This document shows, in pieces, positions 1-7,238 of a stretch of 25,846 nt of DNA. Below the pieces are notes generated by a model, which was not told the origin of the DNA, ran no database searches, and was given only the letters and a program-made list of their open reading frames with translations. Source of the DNA: an uncultured Actinomycetes bacterium (lineage in GTDB: Bacteria > Actinomycetota > Actinomycetes > Nanopelagicales > Nanopelagicaceae). The position numbers and the translations under genes were made by a program. The stretch spans positions 1-25,846 of the forward strand of contig CAIMXQ010000034.1 of the NCBI GenBank assembly GCA_903845465.1, in the 5' to 3' direction. Every line of letters begins with the position of its first letter. Positions within the stretch are counted from its first letter, which is position 1.

Positions 1-2304
1 ATTTCTCGTCTGCAGGCCGCGCGTACTGAGGCGCAATCTCGAGTCGATTCTGCAAAGAGCGATTATGCGCAGTTTGAGATGGAGATTGGCAACGCTGATG
101 CAGGCGAACAAGGTCTCGACTCACAATTTAATAACTCTAAAAACGCACTAGATGCCGCAAAGAGCGCACACGCAGAATTGGTTGAAGCAGAACGCGCAGC
201 AGATCGTGAGCGGAACTCAACCGAGTCTAAATTAGAAGCAATGCGTCTTACTTCGTCATCACGTGATGGCGCCGCAGCACTGATTCGTGATTCTCGTGGT
301 GTTCAGATTCTTGGAAGCATTGCATCTTTGATTCAGATTGACTCAGGATGGGAAGCAGCAACTGCAGCCGCGCTTGGCACACTTGCAGATGCAGTTGTAG
401 TAAAAGATCTTTCATCCGCCGTAAGTGCGCTCACAACTTTGCGAAGTGAGAACCTTGGTCAGGCGGATGTTCTTGTCTATGAACCAGGTGGTAATTCATC
501 TAACCAAGTACCAAGTGGCCTCACTTCACTTCTCAACCATGTTCGGTCATCGGAAATCTCTGAACTCCTAGCGTCCCTTCTGGCTACAACGGTAGTTGCC
601 GATAATGCACGCGGAGCAGAATCCATTCTTCGCCAACATCCAACAATTACCGTTGTCACTCGTGATGGAGATGTCATCACATCCAAGCGTGCTCGCGGCG
701 GATCGACTTCATCATCATCGTTGATTGAAATCAAGGCGCTCGTAGATGATTTAGCTAAGAAGCTAGAAGATCTCAACCACAAGTGCGATCGACTTAAATT
801 TGAAATCTCAACTGCTGCAACTGATGTTGAAGGTAAACAAGCTGCATTTGATGCAGCTCTCAGCAAGCTCAATGAATCAGATGCCCGTATCGCCGCCCTC
901 ACTGAACAACTTGCAGTATCTGGGCAGAACATCAAATCGGCAACTGCAGAAGTCGAACGTCTTACTCTTGCAATAAACGAAGCAACAGCTGCAAAATCTC
1001 GAGACGAGAACGAACTATCTATTGCATCCAATCAATTACAGAATCACGGTGAGATCACAGAGCCAGATCACACACGCGCTGAAACTCTTCGTAATGATGT
1101 CTCGACTGCACGCACCTCAGAGGTTGAGGCGCGACTTGCTGTGCGCACATCGGAAGAACGCCTTACATCGATTGCAGCTCGTGCCCAAGCGCTCGAGGCA
1201 TCTGCACAAGCAGAACGTGAAGCATCTGAACGAGCAGTATCAAGACGAGGTGCTCGTGCACGTGGCGCTGTGATCTCGCAGGCAATCGCCGAGGCTGCAT
1301 ATGAAGCACTTATTCATATCGAACGCTCGATTGCAAAGGCCCAGACTGAACGTTCACGACTTGAGGTAAACCGTTCTGATCGCGAAGGCGAAACGCTCAC
1401 TGTGCGCGCGAGAAATCGCGAACTCACTCAGCAACTCGATCAACTCACTTCAAGTGTGCATCGCGATGAGATTGCACGAGCAGAACAACGTATGCGCGTT
1501 GAAACTCTCCAGAACAAGGCCGTAGAAGAACTCGGTATTGATATTCCTACTCTTATTGCCGAGTACGGTCCGGATAAAGATGTCCCGACATTTATCGAGA
1601 CTGATACCGGCGAGATCGTTGCTACCGAATTGATTCCTTACCGCCGCGACCAACAAGAAAAACGCCTGGCTGCAACTGAGCGTTCGCTTACTCTTCTTGG
1701 CAAAATTAACCCGCTTGCCCTCGAGGAGTACAACGCACTTGAAGAGCGTCTGAAATTCTTGGCCGAACAGTTAGAAGATCTCAAGCGCACGAAGAAAGAT
1801 TTGCTCGACATCATCAAGGAAGTAGATGATCGCGTGCAGCAGATATTTATGCAGGCATATGAAGAAGTTGCAGAACACTTCAAAGATATCTTTGCTCGCC
1901 TCTTCCCGGGTGGAGATGGTCGCCTCTTCCTCACAAATCCAGATGATCTTCTCAATACTGGTGTGGATGTTGAAGCGCGCCCTCCAGGAAAGCGCGTTAA
2001 GCGCCTCTCACTTCTCTCAGGTGGCGAGAAGTCACTTACTGCCGTTGCGATGTTAGTTGCAATCTTTAAAGCGCGCCCAAGCCCGTTCTACGTCCTCGAT
2101 GAAGTCGAGGCTGCACTCGATGATGTAAACCTTGGTCGTCTGCTCACAGTTCTGGAAGAGCTTCGTCAAAGTTCCCAGCTCATCATTATTACTCACCAAA
2201 AACGCACTATGGAGATCGCAGATGCGCTCTATGGAGTCACTATGCGTGGCGATGGCGTAACAGAAGTTATCTCGCAACGCCTTCGCGAATCTGAAACTGC
2301 CTAG
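1..2304 (+). CDS. smc: Chromosome partition protein SMC, C-terminal part (5' end outside window)
   Basis: SMC is the ATPase of the chromosome-organising condensin complex, acting on DNA in the cytoplasm with ScpA/ScpB. The frame is open from base 1, so the gene enters from the left; 767 residues are visible and the N-terminal Walker A half is missing. In visible numbering there is a hinge domain at about 95-235 (GVQILGSIASLI, then GWEAATAAALGTLADAVVV), a long Ala/Glu/Arg-rich coiled coil at about 240-600, and the C-terminal ATPase lobe with the ABC signature LSGGEKS near 670-680, Walker B FYVLDEVEAALDD near 697-709 and the H-loop IIITHQ after it. The stop is TAG, followed 19 bp later by ftsY, as in many actinobacteria. 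An ATG at 79 is internal to the coiled coil and is not the start. Very sure of identity. Confidence 0.97.
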   Translation: MSRLQAARTEAQSRVDSAKSDYAQFEMEIGNADAGEQGLDSQFNNSKNALDAAKSAHAELVEAERAADRERNSTESKLEAMRLTSSSRDGAAALIRDSRGVQILGSIASLIQIDSGWEAATAAALGTLADAVVVKDLSSAVSALTTLRSENLGQADVLVYEPGGNSSNQVPSGLTSLLNHVRSSEISELLASLLATTVVADNARGAESILRQHPTITVVTRDGDVITSKRARGGSTSSSSLIEIKALVDDLAKKLEDLNHKCDRLKFEISTAATDVEGKQAAFDAALSKLNESDARIAALTEQLAVSGQNIKSATAEVERLTLAINEATAAKSRDENELSIASNQLQNHGEITEPDHTRAETLRNDVSTARTSEVEARLAVRTSEERLTSIAARAQALEASAQAEREASERAVSRRGARARGAVISQAIAEAAYEALIHIERSIAKAQTERSRLEVNRSDREGETLTVRARNRELTQQLDQLTSSVHRDEIARAEQRMRVETLQNKAVEELGIDIPTLIAEYGPDKDVPTFIETDTGEIVATELIPYRRDQQEKRLAATERSLTLLGKINPLALEEYNALEERLKFLAEQLEDLKRTKKDLLDIIKEVDDRVQQIFMQAYEEVAEHFKDIFARLFPGGDGRLFLTNPDDLLNTGVDVEARPPGKRVKRLSLLSGGEKSLTAVAMLVAIFKARPSPFYVLDEVEAALDDVNLGRLLTVLEELRQSSQLIIITHQKRTMEIADALYGVTMRGDGVTEVISQRLRESETA

Positions 2305-2323
2305 TTCAATCAGGTTCTAAGCG

Positions 2324-3160
2324 ATGGGTCTATTTAATCGTCTGATAGCCAAGGTTCGTGGAACCTCTACTGCTTCGCCACTTGATTGGTCTGAGATTGA
2401 GACCGAACTACTGCAATCTGATTTAGGTCCTGCGCTCGTAAGCGAACTTCTTACCGCCGCACAAGAGATGCGAGGAGACGATGCAGAGTCAGCTGTAAAG
2501 GAGATTCTCTCTTCAAAACTTTCGGACAAGTCACGTTCGCTAGCGGATTCACACTCGATAAATGTAATTATGGTTGTTGGTGTCAATGGAACCGGAAAGA
2601 CAACCTCAGTTGCCAAGCTCGCAACTTTGCTTCATAGCCATGGTGATTCAGTTCTCCTTTCCGCTGCAGATACTTTTCGTGCAGCAGCGGTAGATCAATT
2701 GACTACGTGGGGAGATCGAATTGGCGTTGAAGTGATTTCAGGAAAAGAAGGCGCCGAACCAGCTTCAGTTGCATTCGATAGCGTAAAGCGTGCGATTGAT
2801 AGTAAGAGTAAATATCTCATCATCGATACCGCCGGTCGCCTGCACAATAAGAGCGATTTAATGGCAGAGCTAGACAAAGTAAAACGCGTTATTGAGAAAG
2901 GCTTACCTGTTGCAGAAGTTTTATTGGTCATCGACGCAACCACTGGTCAGAACGGACTTGCGCAGGCAAAGATTTTTAGCGAATCGGTAGATGTCACGGG
3001 GTTGATTCTCACCAAGCTCGATGGCAGCGCCCGAGGGGGAGTAGCCCTGGCAATTGAAAGCTCTCTCAATATCCCCATTAAATTCATCGGCACAGGCGAA
3101 GGTTCCGGCGACTTTGCCCCTTTCAATGCGGATTCCTACCTTGAAGGACTGCTGGCGTAA
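2324..3160 (+). CDS. ftsY: Signal recognition particle receptor FtsY (short, NG domain only)
   Basis: FtsY is the membrane-associated SRP receptor; its GTPase forms a heterodimer with Ffh to deliver ribosome-nascent chains to the Sec translocon. The 278-residue protein has an N domain (about 1-75), P-loop GVNGTGKTT at 86-94, a DTFRAAA segment at 116-122, DTAGR at 168-172 and TKLDG at 230-234 followed by SARGG. The acidic A domain found in longer actinobacterial FtsY proteins is absent: the chain starts with GLFNRLIAKV, which could be the amphipathic membrane-targeting helix. The ATG lies 19 bp after smc with only a weak purine stretch upstream (AGG near 2311), so it is probably co-transcribed with smc. 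The next gene is separated by the largest regulatory gap of this part. Confidence 0.96.
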   Translation: MGLFNRLIAKVRGTSTASPLDWSEIETELLQSDLGPALVSELLTAAQEMRGDDAESAVKEILSSKLSDKSRSLADSHSINVIMVVGVNGTGKTTSVAKLATLLHSHGDSVLLSAADTFRAAAVDQLTTWGDRIGVEVISGKEGAEPASVAFDSVKRAIDSKSKYLIIDTAGRLHNKSDLMAELDKVKRVIEKGLPVAEVLLVIDATTGQNGLAQAKIFSESVDVTGLILTKLDGSARGGVALAIESSLNIPIKFIGTGEGSGDFAPFNADSYLEGLLA

Positions 3161-3187
3161 CTCAGTTGTAACAAATGGGGTCAATTT

Positions 3188-3225
3188 GTGACGCCCCCTT
3201 AACCTCACACGCCATCGGCTGTAAC
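3188..3225 (+). promoter_or_regulatory. Four 11-bp-phased pentamers upstream of amtB (possible GlnR-type site)
   Basis: Pentamers GTGAC (3188), TTAAC (3199), CGCCA (3210) and GTAAC (3221) start exactly 11 bp apart; three of the four fit xTxAC. A further GTAAC lies at 3168, out of phase. The known actinobacterial GlnR box is a series of gTnAC/GaAAC pentamers separated by 6 bp, and amtB-glnB-glnD operons are classic GlnR targets. The array is centred about 70 bp upstream of the candidate -10 box at 3277. One pentamer fits poorly, so this is a weak motif call strengthened mainly by its position. The GGGG...CCCC sequence at 3177-3198 can also form an imperfect hairpin that overlaps it. Confidence 0.3.
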
Positions 3226-3276
3226 TCATCTTCGCCATCTTTACCCCATCTCAACGACGAGATCCTTCTCTCGAAC

Positions 3277-3282
3277 TAATAT
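3277..3282 (+). promoter_or_regulatory. Candidate -10 box of the amtB-glnB operon
   Basis: TAATAT differs from TATAAT at two positions and lies 15 nt before the amtB ATG, predicting a leader of only about 8 nt. No good -35 is visible at the usual spacing, which would suit an activator-dependent promoter. A 5-bp inverted repeat, CGAGA (3258-3262) and TCTCG (3269-3273), sits directly upstream where RNA polymerase would bind. Confidence 0.45.
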
Positions 3283-3297
3283 TGAAATGGGCCTGAA

Positions 3298-4602
3298 ATG
3301 GATCAAGTAGTTCTAAATGGCGGTGATACCGCGTGGATGTTAGCAAGTACAGCACTTGTACTTCTTATGACTCCAGGATTGGCATTCTTCTACGGAGGAA
3401 TGGTTCGTACCAAGAGCGTTCTTAATATGATGATGATGTCGATGGTGACAATCGGAATCGTAAGTGTGCTTTGGGTAATCTATGGTTTCGAATTGGCATT
3501 TGGATATAAGTCAGATTCTCCGTGGTTTGGTGGGATTGGTCTTAGCGGCCTAGGTGGCGCAGTAAATGATCTGACCAATAACGGTGGGGTTTATCCGATT
3601 CCTGTTCTCGTCTTCGCAGCTTTTCAGTTGATGTTTGCAATCATCACACCAGCGCTGATCTCGGGCGCTATTGCAGATCGCGCAAAGTTCACATCGTGGG
3701 CAATCTTCGTTGCGATCTGGTCAACAGTTGTGTACTTCCCAGTCGCACACTGGGTATTCGCATTCGGAAATAAGATTGGCGACAAGGTAACAAGTACAGG
3801 CTACCTCGCAGGCAAGGGACTTGAAGACTTTGCTGGCGGAACCGCTGTGCACATCAACGCAGGTGCTGCAGGACTTGCACTCGCTCTCATTCTCGGAAAG
3901 CGCGTTGGTTGGCGTAAAGAATCTATGCGTCCGCACTCATTGCCACTTGTGATGCTTGGTTCAGGACTCCTGTGGTTTGGTTGGTTTGGATTTAATGCAG
4001 GGTCTGCACTCGCCGCAAATGGCATCGCAGGACTTGCATTTATGAATACACAGGTTGCAACCGCTGGTGCGCTACTTGGTTGGCTGCTTGTAGAGAAGAT
4101 TCGTAATGGACATGCAACATCTCTTGGCGCCGCATCTGGAGCAGTTGCTGGACTTGTTGCAATCACACCTGCTTGCGCATTCGTCGCACCATGGGCTGCA
4201 GTAGTAATCGGTGTGCTTGCCGGAATCCTCTGCTCACTTGCAGTTGGCCTCAAGTACAAGCTTGGCTTTGACGATTCACTCGACGTTGTTGGCGTACACC
4301 TTGTAGGCGGAATTTGGGGATCACTCTCCATCGGTCTATTTGGAACACACGTTGTAAATAGTATCGGTCTCGATGGAATCTTCTACGGGGGCGGAACAGC
4401 TCTTCTTGGAAAGCAAGCACTTGGCGTAGGCCTCGTTCTCGGCTACTCATTTATTGCAACTCTGATTATTGGTTTTGCAATCGAAAAGACAATCGGCTTC
4501 CGTGTCTCACGTGAAGTTGAAATCGAAGGCATCGACCTCAAGGAACATGCTGAATCTGCATATGAATTAGCTAGCTCATCACGTGGAGGTGGATCACTAT
4601 GA
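3298..4602 (+). CDS. amtB: Ammonium transporter AmtB
   Basis: This inner-membrane channel conducts ammonium/ammonia and serves as the docking site for PII. The 434-residue protein has the length and about 11 hydrophobic segments of the Amt/Rh family. The pore twin histidines are visible: H185 in DFAGGTAVHINAG and H334 in DDSLDVVGVHLVGG; the aromatic and glycine-rich segment TPGLAFFYGGMVR lies at about 25-37. The hydrophilic C-terminal tail (about 400-434) holds EIEGIDLKEHAESAYEL, the region that contacts PII in the family. The ATG is preceded by GGGCCTGAA with no clear Shine-Dalgarno, 15 nt after a -10-like box. Its stop overlaps the glnB start by 4 bp (ATGA), implying translational coupling of transporter and regulator. 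Confidence 0.97.
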   Translation: MDQVVLNGGDTAWMLASTALVLLMTPGLAFFYGGMVRTKSVLNMMMMSMVTIGIVSVLWVIYGFELAFGYKSDSPWFGGIGLSGLGGAVNDLTNNGGVYPIPVLVFAAFQLMFAIITPALISGAIADRAKFTSWAIFVAIWSTVVYFPVAHWVFAFGNKIGDKVTSTGYLAGKGLEDFAGGTAVHINAGAAGLALALILGKRVGWRKESMRPHSLPLVMLGSGLLWFGWFGFNAGSALAANGIAGLAFMNTQVATAGALLGWLLVEKIRNGHATSLGAASGAVAGLVAITPACAFVAPWAAVVIGVLAGILCSLAVGLKYKLGFDDSLDVVGVHLVGGIWGSLSIGLFGTHVVNSIGLDGIFYGGGTALLGKQALGVGLVLGYSFIATLIIGFAIEKTIGFRVSREVEIEGIDLKEHAESAYELASSSRGGGSL

Positions 4603-4937
4603 AGTTGATTACCGCAATACTCAAGCCATTCAAGTTAGATGAAGTAAAAGATGCGCTGCAAGCAGCGGGCGTCACCGGTATGACAGTCTCTGAAGCAAGC
4701 GGCTTTGGCCGCCAGCGCGGTCATACCGAGGTCTATCGCGGTGCTGAATACACCGTTGACCTCGTTCCAAAAGTTCGTCTCGAAGTTCTTGTTGATGATA
4801 AAGACGCAGCATCAGTAGTAGATGTCATCGTCAAAGCTGCATCAACGGGATCTATTGGAGATGGAAAGGTTTGGACTACTCCGGTAGAGCAGGTTGTCCG
4901 TGTACGTACGGGCGAAAAAGGACCTGACGCTATATAA
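4599..4937 (+). CDS. glnB: Nitrogen regulatory protein PII
   Basis: PII is a small trimeric signal protein that senses 2-oxoglutarate and ATP/ADP and binds AmtB and other targets. The 112-residue length is typical. The start MKLITAILKPFKLDEV, the T-loop RGAEYTVDLVPK with the modifiable Tyr51, and the C-terminal GDGKVWTTPVEQVVRVRTGE signature are all present. In characterised actinobacteria, Tyr51 of this protein is adenylylated by GlnD, which here is the next gene. Name note: actinobacterial members next to amtB are often called glnK; the sequence alone does not decide between the names. It overlaps amtB by 4 bp; glnD begins 27 bp downstream in the same frame after the TAA stop. Confidence 0.97.
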   Translation: MKLITAILKPFKLDEVKDALQAAGVTGMTVSEASGFGRQRGHTEVYRGAEYTVDLVPKVRLEVLVDDKDAASVVDVIVKAASTGSIGDGKVWTTPVEQVVRVRTGEKGPDAI

Positions 4938-4951
4938 GTAGTTTTTCAAAC

Positions 4952-4957
4952 TAAGAT
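4952..4957 (+). promoter_or_regulatory. Leaderless-type -10 box (TAAGAT) of glnD
   Basis: TAAGAT ends 7 nt before the glnD ATG, so transcription would begin at or next to the A of the start codon. No Shine-Dalgarno is present and no convincing -35 is seen. It suggests glnD has its own promoter besides readthrough from amtB-glnB. Confidence 0.5.
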
Positions 4958-4964
4958 TGGCTTC

Positions 4965-7226
4965 ATGGGGACACGAGAAAGACGCAATCGATCAAACGAG
5001 GGTGATCTGCTTCTTTCTTCTCTCTTCAAAGAGAGTGGAGCTAATCCACGCGAAGTAGCTATCGCCGCGGTCGGAGGTTTCGGCCGCGGCGAACTATCTC
5101 CTGGTTCAGATTTAGATATCGTCATTATTCATACGGGTTCAGTATCGGATAGTGAGTTATCGGAACTCGTCAATAAGATTCTTTACCCGTTGTGGGACAA
5201 GAAAATAAAAGTTGACCACTCGGTTCGTACGCGCTCGGAGATGAGAAGCGCGGCAGAAAATGATCTTAAAGTCGCAATGGGATTGCTTGATATTCGCCAC
5301 ATATGTGGGAATCCGGATTTAGTTGATTCGGTGCAGGTTGATGCTCTCGAATCATGGAGAAAGAATTCCAAAAACTTCCTACCTCAGCTCGAAGCATCTC
5401 TGACAGAACGTCATCAGCGGATGGGGGAACTTGCTTACCTCCTCGAACCAGACCTTAAAGAAGCACGTGGGGGATTGCGTGACATCACCGCGCTGCGAGC
5501 TATTGCAACATCTGCGGCGATTGCAGTTCCTATTGGAAGAGTAAGCGTCGCAGAATCAATTTTGGCAAATGTCCGCGAGGCTCTTCATATTGCAAGTGGT
5601 CGCGATAAGGATAGATTGCTATTCCAAGAACAAGATAAAGTTGCAGAAATTCTTGGTTATGCGGATGCAGATGTACTCATGAGTGAAGTTGCGCAGGCCG
5701 CACGATCTGTTGATTACCTGTTGGATTCAACTTGGTATCGCCTTGCGCAAAAAGGAGGCGATGGTGCTGGAAGATTTTTTAAGCGAGTGCGCACTACATC
5801 GCTCTCGCGAGATATTTCGATTTCCAAAAATGAGGTCGTTATTGGTGGTGACGCCGATTTTGCACTTGACCCTGTTATCGGACTGCGAGCTGCTGCCTCT
5901 GCAGCGCAAATAGGATTGCCCATTTCTATGGATTCACTAGAGAAGCTATCTGTAAGCCTGAGCAGTGGATTAGGGCTCCTACCTACTCCTTGGCCACGCG
6001 ATGCTCGCGAGAATCTGATCACTCTAATCGGTGCAGGATCTGCGATGGTACAAATATTTGAGGCGCTAGATCAAGAAGAAATTATTTTTCATTGGATTCC
6101 TGAGTGGAAGGCGGTTCGATCACTGCCGCAGCGAAATGTTTTGCATCGCCATACTGTCGATCGCCACATGGTTGAGACGGCCGTTCACGCTGCTGCACTT
6201 ACGCGAAAGGTTCACAGACCAGATTTACTCCTCTTCAGCGCCCTCTTTCACGATATTGGCAAAGGTACAGATGAAGATCATTCAGAACGAGGTGCCAGAC
6301 TTATTGAACCGCTGGCTCAGAGAATTGGGTTCTCACGCGAAGATGTTGAGACAATCAAATTATTGGTGAAACATCACCTACTGCTTTCAGCAACTGCAAC
6401 TCGTCGTGATCTCGATGATCCTGCAACCATTTCATCGGTAGCTGAAGTAATCCCTGACTTACAAACCCTAGAGCTACTTCATGCTTTGAGCATTGCAGAT
6501 GGCGAGGCAACGGGCCGAGCCGCGTGGACTGAATGGAAGGCAGCGCTCGTTGCCGAATTAGTTACCAAAGTCGAACTTGCAATCACAGATAACACAGTTG
6601 CGCCGCAACCAGAGCTGAGTGATAGCCAGAGGTTGAAGGCGGAATCTGGCCACCTTGCTGTAACCATTCAAGACCGTGACAACGTGTATGCAATTGAAAT
6701 CGTTGTGCCCGATAAGACTGGGCTTCTCTCAACTGTTGCAGGAGTCCTGAATTTACTCAGACTTGATGTTCGTTCAGCTCGCACAAAATCACACGGTAAT
6801 TCCGCCGTGATGCAATGGATTGTGATTCCAGACCCGCATGCGCCCGTTCTGACAGAGAAAGTGCTCCATAACGAGTTACAAGCAGCCCTGGATAATAAGT
6901 CCTCATTGGCTCGAAGAATTGAGGAACGTATCGAGGCCTACGCACAGCTTCCAACGATTCCTGTGCCTGATCCCATAGTTGATCTATTCGCTGATGCAGC
7001 GACAGATGCAACGATTATTGAAGTGAGAAGCCACGACAGACCCGCTCTTCTATTTGGAATTGGAGATTCAATCACCAAAAGCAATATCGATATTCGCTCT
7101 GCGATTGTCACGACTCTTGGCGCGGAAGCGATTGACACCTTGTATGTCACAGAAATTGGTGGAGGCTCGCTCAGTCCCGCACGAGCCGAAGAAGTCGCAA
7201 CACGACTGAGGTCTGCACTCAAGTAG
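4965..7226 (+). CDS. glnD: PII nucleotidyltransferase/deadenylylating enzyme GlnD
   Basis: GlnD adds and removes a nucleotide on PII in response to nitrogen status (adenylyl group in studied actinobacteria, uridylyl in enterics). Over 753 residues it shows the nucleotidyltransferase signature GGFGRGELSPGSDLD at 37-51 with metal-binding D49 and D51, an HD phosphohydrolase domain at about 390-490 (RHTVDRHMVET, then H429-D430 in LFHDIGKG), and two C-terminal ACT domains (about 565-650 and 680-753; EIVVPDKTGLLSTVAGVL and IEVRSHDRPALLFGIGD). The N-terminal segment before the transferase motif is short. No other start is possible: the frame is closed by the glnB stop at 4935-4937 and no ATG, GTG or TTG intervenes. 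A strong hairpin lies in its 5' coding region (5062-5092). Confidence 0.95.
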   Translation: MGTRERRNRSNEGDLLLSSLFKESGANPREVAIAAVGGFGRGELSPGSDLDIVIIHTGSVSDSELSELVNKILYPLWDKKIKVDHSVRTRSEMRSAAENDLKVAMGLLDIRHICGNPDLVDSVQVDALESWRKNSKNFLPQLEASLTERHQRMGELAYLLEPDLKEARGGLRDITALRAIATSAAIAVPIGRVSVAESILANVREALHIASGRDKDRLLFQEQDKVAEILGYADADVLMSEVAQAARSVDYLLDSTWYRLAQKGGDGAGRFFKRVRTTSLSRDISISKNEVVIGGDADFALDPVIGLRAAASAAQIGLPISMDSLEKLSVSLSSGLGLLPTPWPRDARENLITLIGAGSAMVQIFEALDQEEIIFHWIPEWKAVRSLPQRNVLHRHTVDRHMVETAVHAAALTRKVHRPDLLLFSALFHDIGKGTDEDHSERGARLIEPLAQRIGFSREDVETIKLLVKHHLLLSATATRRDLDDPATISSVAEVIPDLQTLELLHALSIADGEATGRAAWTEWKAALVAELVTKVELAITDNTVAPQPELSDSQRLKAESGHLAVTIQDRDNVYAIEIVVPDKTGLLSTVAGVLNLLRLDVRSARTKSHGNSAVMQWIVIPDPHAPVLTEKVLHNELQAALDNKSSLARRIEERIEAYAQLPTIPVPDPIVDLFADAATDATIIEVRSHDRPALLFGIGDSITKSNIDIRSAIVTTLGAEAIDTLYVTEIGGGSLSPARAEEVATRLRSALK
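5062..5092 (+). other. Strong hairpin inside the glnD coding region
   Basis: Bases 5062-5074 can pair with 5080-5092: nine Watson-Crick pairs (TCGCCGCGG with CCGCGGCGA), then T-G, C-G, G-C and G-T, leaving the 5-nt loop AGGTT. The stem is very GC-rich. It begins 97 nt into glnD and encodes the conserved GGFGRGE motif, so part of the symmetry may be forced by protein sequence. No T-tract follows, so it is not a classical terminator. Confidence 0.6.
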
Positions 7227-7229
7227 AGT
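7224..7229 (+). promoter_or_regulatory. Candidate -10 box (TAGAGT) of ffh
   Basis: TAGAGT overlaps the glnD stop codon and ends 9 nt before the ffh ATG, giving a predicted leader of 0-3 nt. There is no Shine-Dalgarno before ffh. The spacing is slightly longer than at the other leaderless-type starts in the window, so this is less certain. Confidence 0.35.
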
Positions 7230-7238
7230 TCCACCACT

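Noticed and set aside
477..1031. 184-residue open frame on the minus strand inside smc
   Set aside because: Antisense to the SMC hinge and coiled coil, low-complexity Ser/Arg/Ala composition, no family features and no ribosome site; a shadow of the real gene.
3177..3200. Possible ftsY terminator hairpin (GGGGTC ... GAC-G-CCCC)
   Set aside because: The stem needs a bulge, is short, and CTTAACC rather than a T-tract follows; it overlaps the phased pentamers, which explain the sequence at least as well.
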